DNA of 64,000 bases, from the NCBI GenBank assembly GCA_963921825.1, contig OY997589.1, positions 16,203,735 to 16,267,734 of the forward strand. Reading direction: 5' to 3'. Shown here in pieces: positions 11,359 through 21,329 of the stretch; positions within the stretch are counted from its first letter, which is position 1, and each line of letters starts with the position of its first letter. The position numbers were made by a program, and so were the translations under genes. This DNA comes from Erodium maritimum. Lineage: Eukaryota > Streptophyta > Magnoliopsida > Geraniales > Geraniaceae. The notes below the pieces were generated by a model that saw only the letters and a list, made by a program, of their open reading frames with translations, was not told the origin of the DNA and did no database searches.

Positions 11359-11775
11359 ATTCCGCCTTGTCGGCACTACCTCTTCCACAACGTTTTTCTA
11401 CATTACCGATGTTGATCGGTCTGATGCCCACGCTATTCTCGACCTCTCGAGCACCTCTGGTCCCTCCGCCTTTCCCATCGCATAACGTCATCCGACCTTG
11501 CCCTCTCCGTATGGCCAACCAGATACCATCTGAAAGGCCCTCCCCGCCTTGGGAGATCATTATCCCGTTGGAGGCTTTTTGATCCGGGTAGGAGCAAACT
11601 TGGCCAGGAATGGTTGCCCTAATAGGCCTGGCCCGCGACACCCCTAAAACGACGTGACTCCGTTACAAGAACACTATCGCAAGGAGCTACGGTGGTGATA
11701 GGTCTCCCAGAGATCCCACCACAACCTCTTATTCCCCCCAAACCGGATAGATCCTTGGGTCTCGGTCCTCGGATG
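11359..11775. other. Unassigned interval before solo LTR
   Basis: GC-rich with overlapping short open frames on both strands. No domain recognised. Possibly further decayed Harbinger sequence. Confidence 0.35.
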
Positions 11776-12295
11776 TCGGTTGTCACGCCCCAAATCCGGT
11801 TTGGACCGGACTCGAGACGTGAACTAAAACAATAATAATTTTAAATGAAAATAAAGCCAATATGTCTTAATCTCATAATTTTAAAAAAAAAACTTTAAAC
11901 ACCACACGAGTCACAGCTCGGTAAAAACCAACGGTAAAACAGTTCAAATAAAATGGTACGTCTCTAGACTATCTAGCCTAGGACCCTCGTAGCTCCCAAG
12001 CGTCGAGCATCCGGCTAGTACACTTCCCGCTTAGAACCTGAAAAACAACAAGGTAAGGGGTGAGCTTTCGCTCAGTAGGAAAAGTAGTTAAGGTTATAAG
12101 CAAGCGCTCACCACCACGGGTAACCGTCCAATTAGGGCATACTAGTACATCACACAACTAATTTCTAATGGAACTCGTAACCACCATCCTCAACTCAAGA
12201 CCAACCCATACTCACAACCACCCAAATAGCACAACTATTAACAGTCAAACTAATCACGGGACGCTCTCAAATAGTCATACCAGAATCTCTAACGG

Positions 12296-12497
12296 CCTAA
12301 ATCTCTTTCTCGGAACTCCTTCGGGCAAAGGATAGATAAAACAGCCTTCCCGGAACTCCTTCGGGCAAGGCAAAAGATAGGTGAAACAGCTTTCCCGGAA
12401 CTCCTTCGGGCAAAGCAAAGGTGAAACTACTTCCCTGGAACTCCTTCGGGCGAAGCAAAGGTGAGACAACTTTCCCGGAACTCCTTCGGGCAAAGCG
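12296..12497. repeat. Five tandem ~43-bp repeats in the family-A LTR
   Basis: The core GGAACTCCTTCGGGC recurs five times with variable spacers of roughly 25-35 bp. Local expansion within one LTR copy; it is absent in this form from the other two family-A LTRs. Confidence 0.85.
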
Positions 12498-14098
12498 TCA
12501 AGAATAATAAAACAAATGTCCTAATTAAACACGACTTACCCAGCCCTAAAACCTTACCACAATCAGTCACGTCGGTCTATCACTCACCCGACCATCACAG
12601 AACCAAGGGTTTCACATCAACACAACCACGACACACTCGCCCATACATATCAACAACAAGCTCAACGGTTATACTAATCTTGTCTATTAACCCTAACGAC
12701 ACCGACTCACACGGCAGGAACCTCAAACAACAACGGCAATTCAATCAACAACACACAACCTACGGCTCGACATGACCGGTCTACCAGCACGACAATTCCC
12801 AAGACAGAAACGTAAAGGTTCGCAGTTCAATCGACTACACTAGTTGTTCTCATCCTACATGTTACTACGACTTATCCGGTTATTATCTGATATAACTACT
12901 CGTTCCAGTTTTATTAATCCTGGCATGCATACTAGTAACTTTCCGCAATTAAACCAGTATCCGCTACTTCCCTACCTCAACCGAAGAACAACCGCTACGT
13001 CTCCTAGCTGCTGACGTCCAGGCTCGCTACCTCCAGTCTTCTCTACGATCGAAGTCGGACTCTAGTTTACACAGAAAGCTATAATTAAAACCGGTTTCAC
13101 AAATGACTTAAAAGGGTACGACGGTTTCCAATTAAGTTGAAAAGTTGTCTTTTAGACTCGAACGGGCTAAAAGCGGGATAACGACGAATCAGGTTCGAGC
13201 ACCCGAACACCAAACTCAGAACCCGATGCACGGATCTCAAGGCACGGTTTTCGATGCACAAATCCCGAGGTACGGGTTTCGGGCACGATTCCCGATGTTC
13301 GATTCTTCGTTCTGTTTTGTCCCATTCTAAGTCCGTTTAACAGACCACTTTACTCGTTAGGGTTTCCAAAACCGATTCCAGTTCGATCCAACAGTTTCAA
13401 ACTCGATATAAAACCAAACTGATTTTAATCCTTTTTTCTTTAAACGGTTCTTTCGTTTTAATACCCTTTTCTTTTTAAGTTAAAAAAAGCTTCACTTTCA
13501 TTCCAACCCGTCCAGATCTGGATCCAACACCAAAACGGTTTCAACTGCTTAGATCCACAGAAGTTCGAACAGAAATCAACAAGGGACGAGTTCGGAAAAG
13601 AGGAAAATGAGAAGAAGGGGGCTCGGGAAGCCTCCGACCACCGACGAAGATATCGTCGGCGACGGAACCCAAGAGGTGAGATTCTCACCGTGGGGAAAAA
13701 TGGACGACGACGACTGTTGAACATAGATGAAGAGAGAAGACGGTGGCGGGGAAATAGAACACGGCGAAGGGACAACCTCAGATCCGGACGAAACCGGCGG
13801 AACTCACCAGATCTGGAGAGCTCAGGCGAGTTCGTCTCGGTTAGACGCGTCGGCGACTGAACGGAGAAGAAGGGAGAGGCTCGGTCGGCGTGACGCTCGG
13901 TCTGGACGGAGAAGACGAGGGTAAAGAGGGAGGAGCTCGGGCGACGAGAGGAAGCTTGTGTCGCCGGCGAGCTTGGGATGGAGAGGGAGGGTGGAGGTCG
14001 GGACGGATCTGAGAAGAGGATGAGGGAGAGAAAAGCTCGGCTGCACGTAGAGAGAGGGATGGAGGAGTTCTGTTCGACTGAAACCCTAGAAGAACAGG

Positions 14099-14105
14099 TT
14101 TTATA
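14099..14105 (-). promoter_or_regulatory. Family-A LTR TATA box
   Basis: TATAAAA on the LTR's own strand, ~315 bp from the LTR start, directly after the GGCCCGCGC block and before a pyrimidine-rich leader; a typical U3/R arrangement. Confidence 0.5.
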
Positions 14106-14601
14106 GCGCGGGCCGATCAGAACTTTGGGCCTCCAACACGAGATGGGCTTCACGGCCCAGCTGGAGAAGCAGAACAGATTCGGGCGGCCTGGCCTGGCCG
14201 GGTCAGCTGGGCGGGTTGGGTCTGCCTGGCCGGGTCCGGTCCAACCCGGTCCGACCCCTTTTTTTCTTTCTTTTCTTTTCTATTTTTATTTTAAAGAATT
14301 AAAGATTAAATCGAATTTCCAACCACGTCGTTACCAAAAACCGACCCAAAACTCAACCTCGACGTTCCAAACTATTTAAATCTAATTAAACAAAACTTTT
14401 TAACGAGGCGGTCTTCACATCGGCTATCTCCTCATTCTCGGAGTGACGAGGTCATTTTCCTAGTAGTCTTGCTCCGTTACGATACCGAGGGTAGGGGTCC
14501 TTTTTTTAAGCCTCTGTACCGAGGGTCCTCCAATGATCGAGATCAATTTTTAAATGCATGTTTAAAGTTTATGAATTTGTATTAAAGTTATAGAAGCACT
14601 A

Positions 14602-15480
14602 ATGGGTGAAGCATGTGTAAATATCTTTACAACTCCATCAAATATATATACATCGGCTAAGTCTGTTGTGAAGTTCAATGGCTCAAATTATGAGGAATAG
14701 TCTGAACAGATCTAGTTTACACTGGGCGTATGGCCCTTGATTTGTCCACAATTATGGATGGGGAACCTTAAACCGTAATCGATGAAAGCTCTGCGGCTGA
14801 AAAGTCTCTATATGAAAATTGGGAGCGTTCAAATATGTTGGGCTTGAACCTCATGCGAATGGCCATGACTGAAAATGCAAAACCTTCTATGCCAAAGACA
14901 GAGAAGGCCAAGGAATTCATGCCAAAATTAAAGGAGTGTTCTCAATCTGAGTTGGTTAACAAGTAGATTGTAGGTAAGTCTTATGAATGAGCTGACAAAT
15001 AAGAAATTCGACTGGTCCAAGCCTATAACACAGTCATGAGAAAAATATGTAGCAGCGAAGCTGAAGTCCCTTGGAATAGAGGTAAATAAAACCTTTTTAG
15101 TTCAGTTCATCATTACCTCTTTGCCGGATGAGTTTGGCCAGTTTCAGGTGAACTACAACACCATTAAAGATAAATGGAACTATCAAGAATTAAATGTCAT
15201 GCTTGTTCAGGAGGAAGGGAGATTAAAGAAGATGAGAGGTCAAGCTGACTGTTTCGTGGGTCTTGATTGTGCTAGTAGCAGCATGTTCAAGCCAGGTAAG
15301 GACATCAAAAGGAACAAGACTTTCTTGAAGAGACCTAATAGAAAAATCAATAAGGAAATGAGGTGTTTCTTCTATAAGAAGATGGGACATTTCAAGAAAG
15401 ATTGTCCGAAAAGAAATGCATTGTTCGATAAGAAAGGTATGTACTATGTTTCTGTTTGTTTTGAATCAAGCCTTTTGTAA
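14602..15480 (+). pseudogene. Ty1/copia gag, decayed
   Basis: The structural (nucleocapsid) part of a copia polyprotein. It starts at ATG 14602 (MGEACVNIF...), reads VKFNGSNYEE and hits a TAG where copia gag has Trp (GSNYxxW). A later frame holds LYENWERSNMLGLNLMRMAM, then another TAG after ELVNK. The 15121-15480 part contains the zinc knuckle, CFFYKKMGHFKKDC, in which the second Cys of CX2CX4HX4C is Tyr. Several stops and frame changes make it non-functional. No 5' LTR or PBS was found; the upstream side is occupied by the family-A solo LTR. Confidence 0.85.
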
Positions 15481-16349
15481 GTGCCTAGTAATACTTGGTT
15501 GATAGATTCTGGTGATACAACCCATGTGTCTTATATCAAGCAAGGATTTAGTTCAATCAAACCCATAAGAAAGATTGAGTAGTACATGATTATGGGAAAT
15601 ATGATGAAGTCACGAATTGAGGGCATTGGGACTTATAGTTTAATCTTAGGCATTGGTCATCAAAAAGATCTTGAAAGTTGTCTTTATGTACCTGAATGTG
15701 CTACAAATCTTGTTTCAGTAAGTAAGTTGGATATTATAGGATTTTCGCTTAAGTTTGAAAAAGGTGAATTTAACTTGTATCACAATAATTGGCATTATGG
15801 TTTTGGTACATTAGTGAATTCACTTTATCGTTTCAAACTTGATGTTGAATTTTTTGAATCCTTGTTTCATATTGAAAGTACGGGCATTAAACGTAGTGCA
15901 TTGGTTGAAAGTTCAGCATTGGTTGAAAGTAGTGCATTGGTTGAAAGTTCAGCTTTCTTGTGGCATCAAAGATTAGGTCACATATCCATAGAACTATTGA
16001 TGAGGTTGGTAAATAATGAAATTCTTCATCATTTGGATTTTAGTGATTGAGATGTGTGCATAGACTACACTAAGGGTAAGCAGACTAGCCACATAGTAAA
16101 GAAACCGGCCACGAGAAGCTCTCAACTTCTTGAAATTATGCATACTGATATTTCTGGACCTATTGATATTCCTTCTTGGAGTGGTGTACAATACTTTCTT
16201 ACCTTCATAGATGATTTTTCACGATATGGATTCACATATTTATTGCATGAAAAGGTTCAATCTATGAATGTCCTAGAGGTATTCATAAATGAGGTGGAAA
16301 GGCAATTAGATAAGAAAGTACAGATTGTAAGATCGGATAGAGGTGGTGA
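15481..16349 (+). pseudogene. Ty1/copia protease, GAG-pre-integrase and integrase N-half
   Basis: The order is canonical copia. The protease motif WLIDSGDTTHVS (DSG active site) is at about 15500-15535. The domain continues to the GAG-pre-integrase segment WHQRLGHIS near 15960. The integrase zinc region has CIDYTKGK, where the second Cys is replaced by Tyr. The integrase core then has MHTDISGP (first Asp) and FIDDFSRY (second Asp). In-frame stops at about 15580 and 16048 break it. A short triplication encodes SALVESSALVESSALVESSA (15894-15955). The frame ends at the hAT insertion. Confidence 0.88.
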
Positions 16350-16357
16350 GTATTATG

Positions 16358-17255
16358 TAGAGATGTGTAAAAAACCGCAACCCAAGACCCGATCCGCAAC
16401 CCGACCGATCCGAAACCCATACGAGACATATCCACGAGTGACGGATCGGATCACGGATCAAAAACATCCTGATCTGCTGATTTTCGGGTGGATGACGGAT
16501 CGTGGGTCTGAGACCCGCGGAGCACCCGACCCACCCGATTAATCTGTTTGGGCCTCTTACATCTCTACTGTTCATCCCGTTTTTAAGTAATCCCACATGA
16601 TTTCCCAGCACACAATGTGTATTAAATCACATTAAATACAACCACTTTTCTGTCAATGTCTCTCTCAACCACACACGTACTCCACTTTCCAACAAATCTT
16701 ATCCTCAATCGTTATCTTTGCATAGCCATACCTTCTTTCAAATTCCAAACCCTTTGTCCATGTTTATCATATTTCTTTCTCTTAAATTCCTCTCCCACGA
16801 ACCAAAAAACCAGAAAAGGCCACACCTATGTTCTCTGTTGTTCTCTTGGATTGTCTTCGACGTACCTTTCCCCGCCGCAGTCCGTCTCAAACTCTCTTGC
16901 TTCATCTCCGACGTACCTCAACAACGCTTCACCTTCCTCACTCTTTCACTTTCAACTTCATCTTCATGTTTCACGGCGAGCACTTCTCACGGTTTCGAGG
17001 GACAAGGATTGTTTCACGAGAGACAAGTAGGGACTGAGATTTTTTAGAAGAGTAAAGGAGATTTGAGTAGATGAAGGAGATTTAGTTTCGGGTTTTTAGT
17101 TCAGACGTGATCCATCCGAAATCTGACTGGTCGGGTGTCACCTAAAAAACAGATCCGACGGTCGGATTTTAGCTCAAAAAAATCCGACCCACAAACAATC
17201 GGTCGGGTCCGTATGTGTTCGGGTTGGGTCGGATAACCGACCGTGCACACCCCTA
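16358..17255. mobile_element. Non-autonomous hAT element with 8-bp TSD
   Basis: 898 bp bounded by terminal repeats TAGAGATGTGTAAAAAACCG (left) and TAGGGGTGTGCACGGTCGG (right, reverse complement). The exact 8-bp duplication GTATTATG flanks it at 16350-16357 and 17256-17263. This fits hAT (TAGNG-type ends, 8-bp TSD). Subterminal ACCCGA/CCGACCC clusters occur at both ends. No transposase is readable; the middle (16600-17050) is C/T-rich with overlapping open frames that may be captured leader sequence. A third TIR-like GGGCCTCTTACATCTCTA at about 16549-16566 hints at an internal earlier end. Confidence 0.9.
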
Positions 17256-17263
17256 GTATTATG

Positions 17264-18858
17264 GAAGTATCACAGAGAAGGGTCAATGTCCTGGTCCATT
17301 TGCAATGATACTTGAAAAGAAGGGAATTTGTGCATAATACACAATGCCCGGTACACCTCAGCAATATGGTGTCGTCGAGAGGCGGAATCGTTCCCTAAAA
17401 GACATGGTTAGAACAATGTTAAGTAATTATTCTCTACCTTGTTCCTTATGGATTTATGCATTAAAGACTACAACATATTTTTTGAATCAGGTTCCTAGTA
17501 AAGCGGTTTTTAAGACTCCTTATGAACTATGGAAAGGTAGGAAACCCAGTTTGTGACATCTGATGATCTGGGGTTTCCCAGCAGAAGTGAGGTTGTACAA
17601 TCTAAATGAAAAGAAGCTAGATTCTAGGACGGTTAGTGGATATTTCATTGGCTATCTTGAAAAGTCAAAGGGGCACATATTTTATGTTCCTAACCATAGT
17701 ACGAGAATAGTAGAGACTGGTAATGCTAGATTCATTGAGAATTGTCAAACTAGTGGGAGTAATGAACCACGAAATGTGGATATTCATGAAGTCGGGGAAG
17801 AAATTGTTTCTTCAGAAGTTGCACCTCAAATGGTTGTACCAATTGTGCCTAAAAACACAATAGGACAACATAATGTTGTGCCAACTCCACAAAATGACAA
17901 CATCAACGATGAAAAAGTCACGATTCACGGGGAGAATATTATTCAACATGATCAATTAAGGAGATCTACGAGGGAAAGAAGATTTGTCATTCTAGATGAT
18001 TATGTGATTTATTATGTTGAAAGTGAATGTGACTTGAGCATAAGTGAGGATCTAGTTTCATTCCGAAAAGCCATGGGAAGTGACAATTCAGGAAATTGGT
18101 TAATTGCCATGAAAGAGGAGATGAAATTCATAGGAGACAATAGAGTATGGGATTTAGTTGTGTTACTTGAAGGTTCCAAGACCATTGGGTCGAAATGGGT
18201 CTATAAGACCAAAAGGGACTCGAATGGAAACATTGAAAGATATAAAGCTTGGCTTATTGCCAAAGGTTTCAATCAGAAATATGTCATTGATTACAAGGAA
18301 ACCTTCTCTCCAGTGTCTAAGAAGGATTCTTTGAGAATTGTTTTGGCTTTTGTGGCTCATTATAATTTAGAGCTTCACCAAATGGATGTTAAAACCGCCT
18401 TTCTCAATGGCGACCTTGAGGACGAAGTATATATGGATCAACATGAAGGCTTCTTATCCTTGGGTAGTGAAGACAAGGTGTGTAAATTGAGAAAGTCAAT
18501 ATATGGAGTAAATCAAGCTTCTCGACAGTGGTACTTAAAGTTCAATGACATCATTACGTCATACGGTTGTGTAGAGGTCACCATTGATCGGTGCATTTAC
18601 ATGAAGATCAGTAGGAGTAAGTTTCTCATTTTAGTCTTATATGTTGATATCTTTCTTGTTGTAAATGACATGGGTATGTTACATAACGTGAAAAGGTATC
18701 TCTCTAAAAACTTTGAGATGAAGGATATGGGTGAGGCTTCCTATGTGATTGGAATAGAAATAATCCGGAATAGATCACAAGGAACCTTGGGATTGTCTCA
18801 AAAGGCCTACATCAACAAAGTAATAGAGAGATATAGAATGGAGAATTTCTCTGTAGGG
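17264..18858 (+). pseudogene. Ty1/copia integrase C-half and reverse transcriptase
   Basis: Resumes the integrase after the hAT duplication. [23 protein letters not shown] carries the third catalytic residue (Glu), and [11 protein letters not shown] completes the domain, with stops at about 17338 and 17554. From 17563 a 430-codon stretch is open: a linker, then the RT with GSKWVYKTKRDSNGNIERYKA, ETFSPVSKKDSLRIVLA, LHQMDVKTAFLNGDLEDEVYM and CKLRKSIYGVNQASRQW. The active-site block reads LYVDIFLV where YVDD is expected, as if one Asp codon had been lost. The frame is cut at 18858 by an LTR and continues at 30104. Confidence 0.9.
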
Positions 18859-18863
18859 ATAGT

Positions 18864-20738
18864 TGTCACGCCCCAAATCCGGTTTTGACCGGACTCGAGA
18901 CGTGAACTTAAAATAATAAATAAACACGGTAAAATTACGAAGGATAAAATTTCAAAAGTGATAATAAATAAATTGACAAAGTTAACAGCTCACAAAACCC
19001 ATTATACAAAATTCGGTTAAAAAACAACGCACGTCTCTAGACCTACTAGCCTAGGACCCTCGCCAGCTCCCAAGCTCAGCTGTGTCCTGCTAGCACGAAT
19101 CCCGCTCAACACCTGAAAATCGACAAAGTAAGAGGTGAGCTTTCGCCCAGTAGAGAAAGTAGTTAAGGTAACGAACATCGGCTCGCCACCACGAGTAACC
19201 GTCCAATTAGGGCATACTAGTACAACACGACTAAATACCGATCGGGGTTCATAGCCAAATTTACAATACTCTCGACGATAACTTCCACACAAGAAAACAT
19301 TAACCAAACATCAACGTATCAAACACAGAAGCCATCAGCACACACATCCCGTACTACAATCCCTGAACTTCGCCGACTATACACAGCCCAACATCATCAT
19401 ATCAAAACGGTAAGTCAAGTATCCATCGGACTACCTCTCGATCCAGAGGAGGCGCATAACGTCACAAAGACGTATAACGTCGAGAATGTCGTAAACATCC
19501 CTATGAGGATGCATTCGTCGGAACCCTCGGAAACGTCTCCAAAGGACCATAGATCATCGAGGCTGAAACACGGCACGTAGTGCCCATCATGACCCGTAGG
19601 CCCAACACGACCCTCAGACCCAACCACGACCCGTAGGCCCACTATGCTATGATTTGGCTCGTCGGCTCCGACCCATCGGCCCTATGCAATATGATATGAT
19701 GTGGCCCGTCGGCTCCGACCCGTCGGCCCTAGGCAAGATGATATGATGCGGCCCGTCGGCTCCGACCCGTCGACCCTATGCAATAAGACCCGTAGGCCCA
19801 ACACGACCCGTAGGCCCCAACCATATTATGGCCCGTCGGCCCGACCCGTCGCCCCAAACAACGACCCGCAGGCCCCAAACACAACCGGAAAACCATCCTC
19901 AAGGAACACACAACAAACTAAAATCACGCATCGAAATGCCATAGATCAAACACGACTCCCAGACCCAACAAACTTACCACAACTACACAACACGTCGTTC
20001 TATCACTCACCCGACCATATCACAAACAAGGATTCACCATTCATAAACCACGGCACACTTGCCCACACATAGCAACAACATGTTACACCGAGTTTACTAG
20101 TTCTTGATTCTTAAACTTATCGACCCTAGGTCATACAGCAGGCATCTCAATCAAAAACAGGCATTTCAATCAACACACAACCTACGGCTTGACATGGCCA
20201 ATCTACCAGCACGACAATTTCCCAAGTATTGAAAGCAGTTAACTACTGAGTCACATCCTACATGTCACTACGACTCGTCCGGTTATTATATCATATAAAC
20301 GTTCGTTTCAGTCTTATTATTACCTAGCATCCATACTAGTAACCTTCCGTAATTAAACCGGTATTCGCTACTTTCCCTACCTCAAGACGATACCACATCA
20401 ACGTCTCCTAGCTGCTGACGACCGGGCCAACACCGTCTTCTAGGGCGAAGTCTGCGTCTGGGTTTAACTCCGGTCTTTTCTTCGATCGAAGCCGGACTCT
20501 AATTTAAAATGAAAGCCACAATTAAAACCGGTTTCACAATTTGATTTAGAAGGTTACGACAGTTTCGATTTAAATTCAAAAGTTGCCCTTTAGACTCGAG
20601 CGGGCTAAAAGAGGGATCACGACGAATTGGGTTCGAGCACTCGAGCCCCGAGCACAGAACTCGGTGCATGTTTCCCGAGGTCCGATTCTTCGTTCCGTTT
20701 TTGTCCCGTTCTAGTCCGATTTCACAATTCGGTTTAAC
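18864..20738 (-). mobile_element. Family-A gypsy LTR, left part of an interrupted copy
   Basis: Starts TGTCACGCCCCAAATCCGG immediately after ATAGT (18859-18863), which is repeated where the copia frame resumes (30099-30103). Block order follows the 11781 LTR: accGTCCAATTAGGGCATACTAG, CGTCTCCTAGCTGCTGACG, GACTCGAGCGGGCTAAAAG. At about 20739 the sequence changes abruptly to gypsy element 1 LTR sequence. The missing right part of this LTR lies at 29588-29914. Confidence 0.85.
19600..19870. repeat. CCCGTMGGCYC-rich tandem repeats in LTR
   Basis: Runs of GACCCGTAGGCCC, GGCCCGTCGGC and CTCCGACCCGTCGGCCC separated by TATGATATGATG spacers. Located at the position where other LTR copies carry unrelated repeats. 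Confidence 0.75.
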
Positions 20739-21080
20739 GGTTCGAGAACGGGGAGAGGGAGCTGAAGGGTCGAGAGGGATCTGGATGAGAGGAGTTGCGC
20801 GAAGTGCCTCGGGATGTGCACTGTGTCACGAAGAATGAGTGTGAATAGAACCCTAAACGCGTGCGTTTTGGGTTAGTTCGCGTTTAGCGGGTCTGGGCCC
20901 GCGTGTGGCGTGTCTCCTCTCCGTGTGGGCCCAATCCGGCCCAAACATTTGATCCAGTCCAAAATCCCTCTTCTTCCTTTTTTTTGATTTCTTCTTTCGA
21001 TTTTCCACTTGTTGCAAAAACATACCCAATGGTTTCATTTTTCAGACTATTACCTTAATCAAAAAGGGTGGGGTTTTACA
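20739..21080 (-). mobile_element. Gypsy element 1: 3' LTR remnant (last 342 bp on plus strand)
   Basis: Matches 29243-29587 of the element's 5' LTR almost base for base (about ten differences by eye) and ends GGGGTTTTACA. The remaining ~2.2 kb of the 3' LTR is absent. The junction with the family-A LTR falls at GGTTCGAGAACGGGG, suggesting a deletion that removed part of each. Confidence 0.88.
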
Positions 21081-21099
21081 GTCTACCCCCCTTAAAAGA
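21081..21099 (-). promoter_or_regulatory. Polypurine tract of gypsy element 1
   Basis: On the coding strand TCTTTTAAGGGGGGTAGAC lies directly before the 3' LTR start TGTAAAACCCC; it primes plus-strand DNA synthesis. The preceding ATTTCGAGGACGAAAT is typical of chromovirus-type gypsy elements. Confidence 0.85.
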
Positions 21100-21116
21100 A
21101 TTTCGTCCTCGAAATT

Positions 21117-21329
21117 TTAAATGAACGCGCTCCACTTGTTCATCTTAGGGAACGTTCGTTTAAGACTCACCAGTGAGGGATCCGCAGTGTACTTCCGCAG
21201 TTTGGGAACACGAGGGAGTTGCCAGACAACGGTTCTGGTTCTGTCTGAAGACCTCAAAATGTACAATAACTTGCGAGGCCAACTTGCCTCTGTCGTTGTC
21301 GATCCGCTAAGGCCCCTTTTTGGGCTCAT
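21117..21329 (-). pseudogene. Gypsy pol C-terminal remnant
   Basis: A 70-codon frame holds KLRKYTADPS (21174-21203), the segment that follows integrase in chromovirus pol (usual form HVSxLRKYxxDPSHV). It stops just short of FEDEILLRGVDCKT, which reads into the polypurine tract. No chromodomain or integrase is recognisable upstream. Confidence 0.6.

Larger units (their letters stand above)
11781..14419 (-). mobile_element. Solo gypsy LTR, family A
   Basis: On the plus strand it begins TGTCACGCCCCAAATCCGG and ends GGCGGTCTTCACA; in its own orientation it is TGTGAAGACC...GGGGCGTGACA (2639 bp). Flanks are TCGGT (11776-11780) and TCGGC (14420-14424), a 5-bp duplication with one later change. No PBS or coding sequence, so it is a solo LTR. 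It shares block order with the LTRs at 18864 and 34633. The open frame at 13458-14153 (minus) is LTR leader sequence, not a gene. Confidence 0.85.

Noticed and set aside
13458-14153. 231-codon minus-strand open frame
   Set aside because: Same situation inside the solo family-A LTR; equivalent frames in other copies are not conserved.
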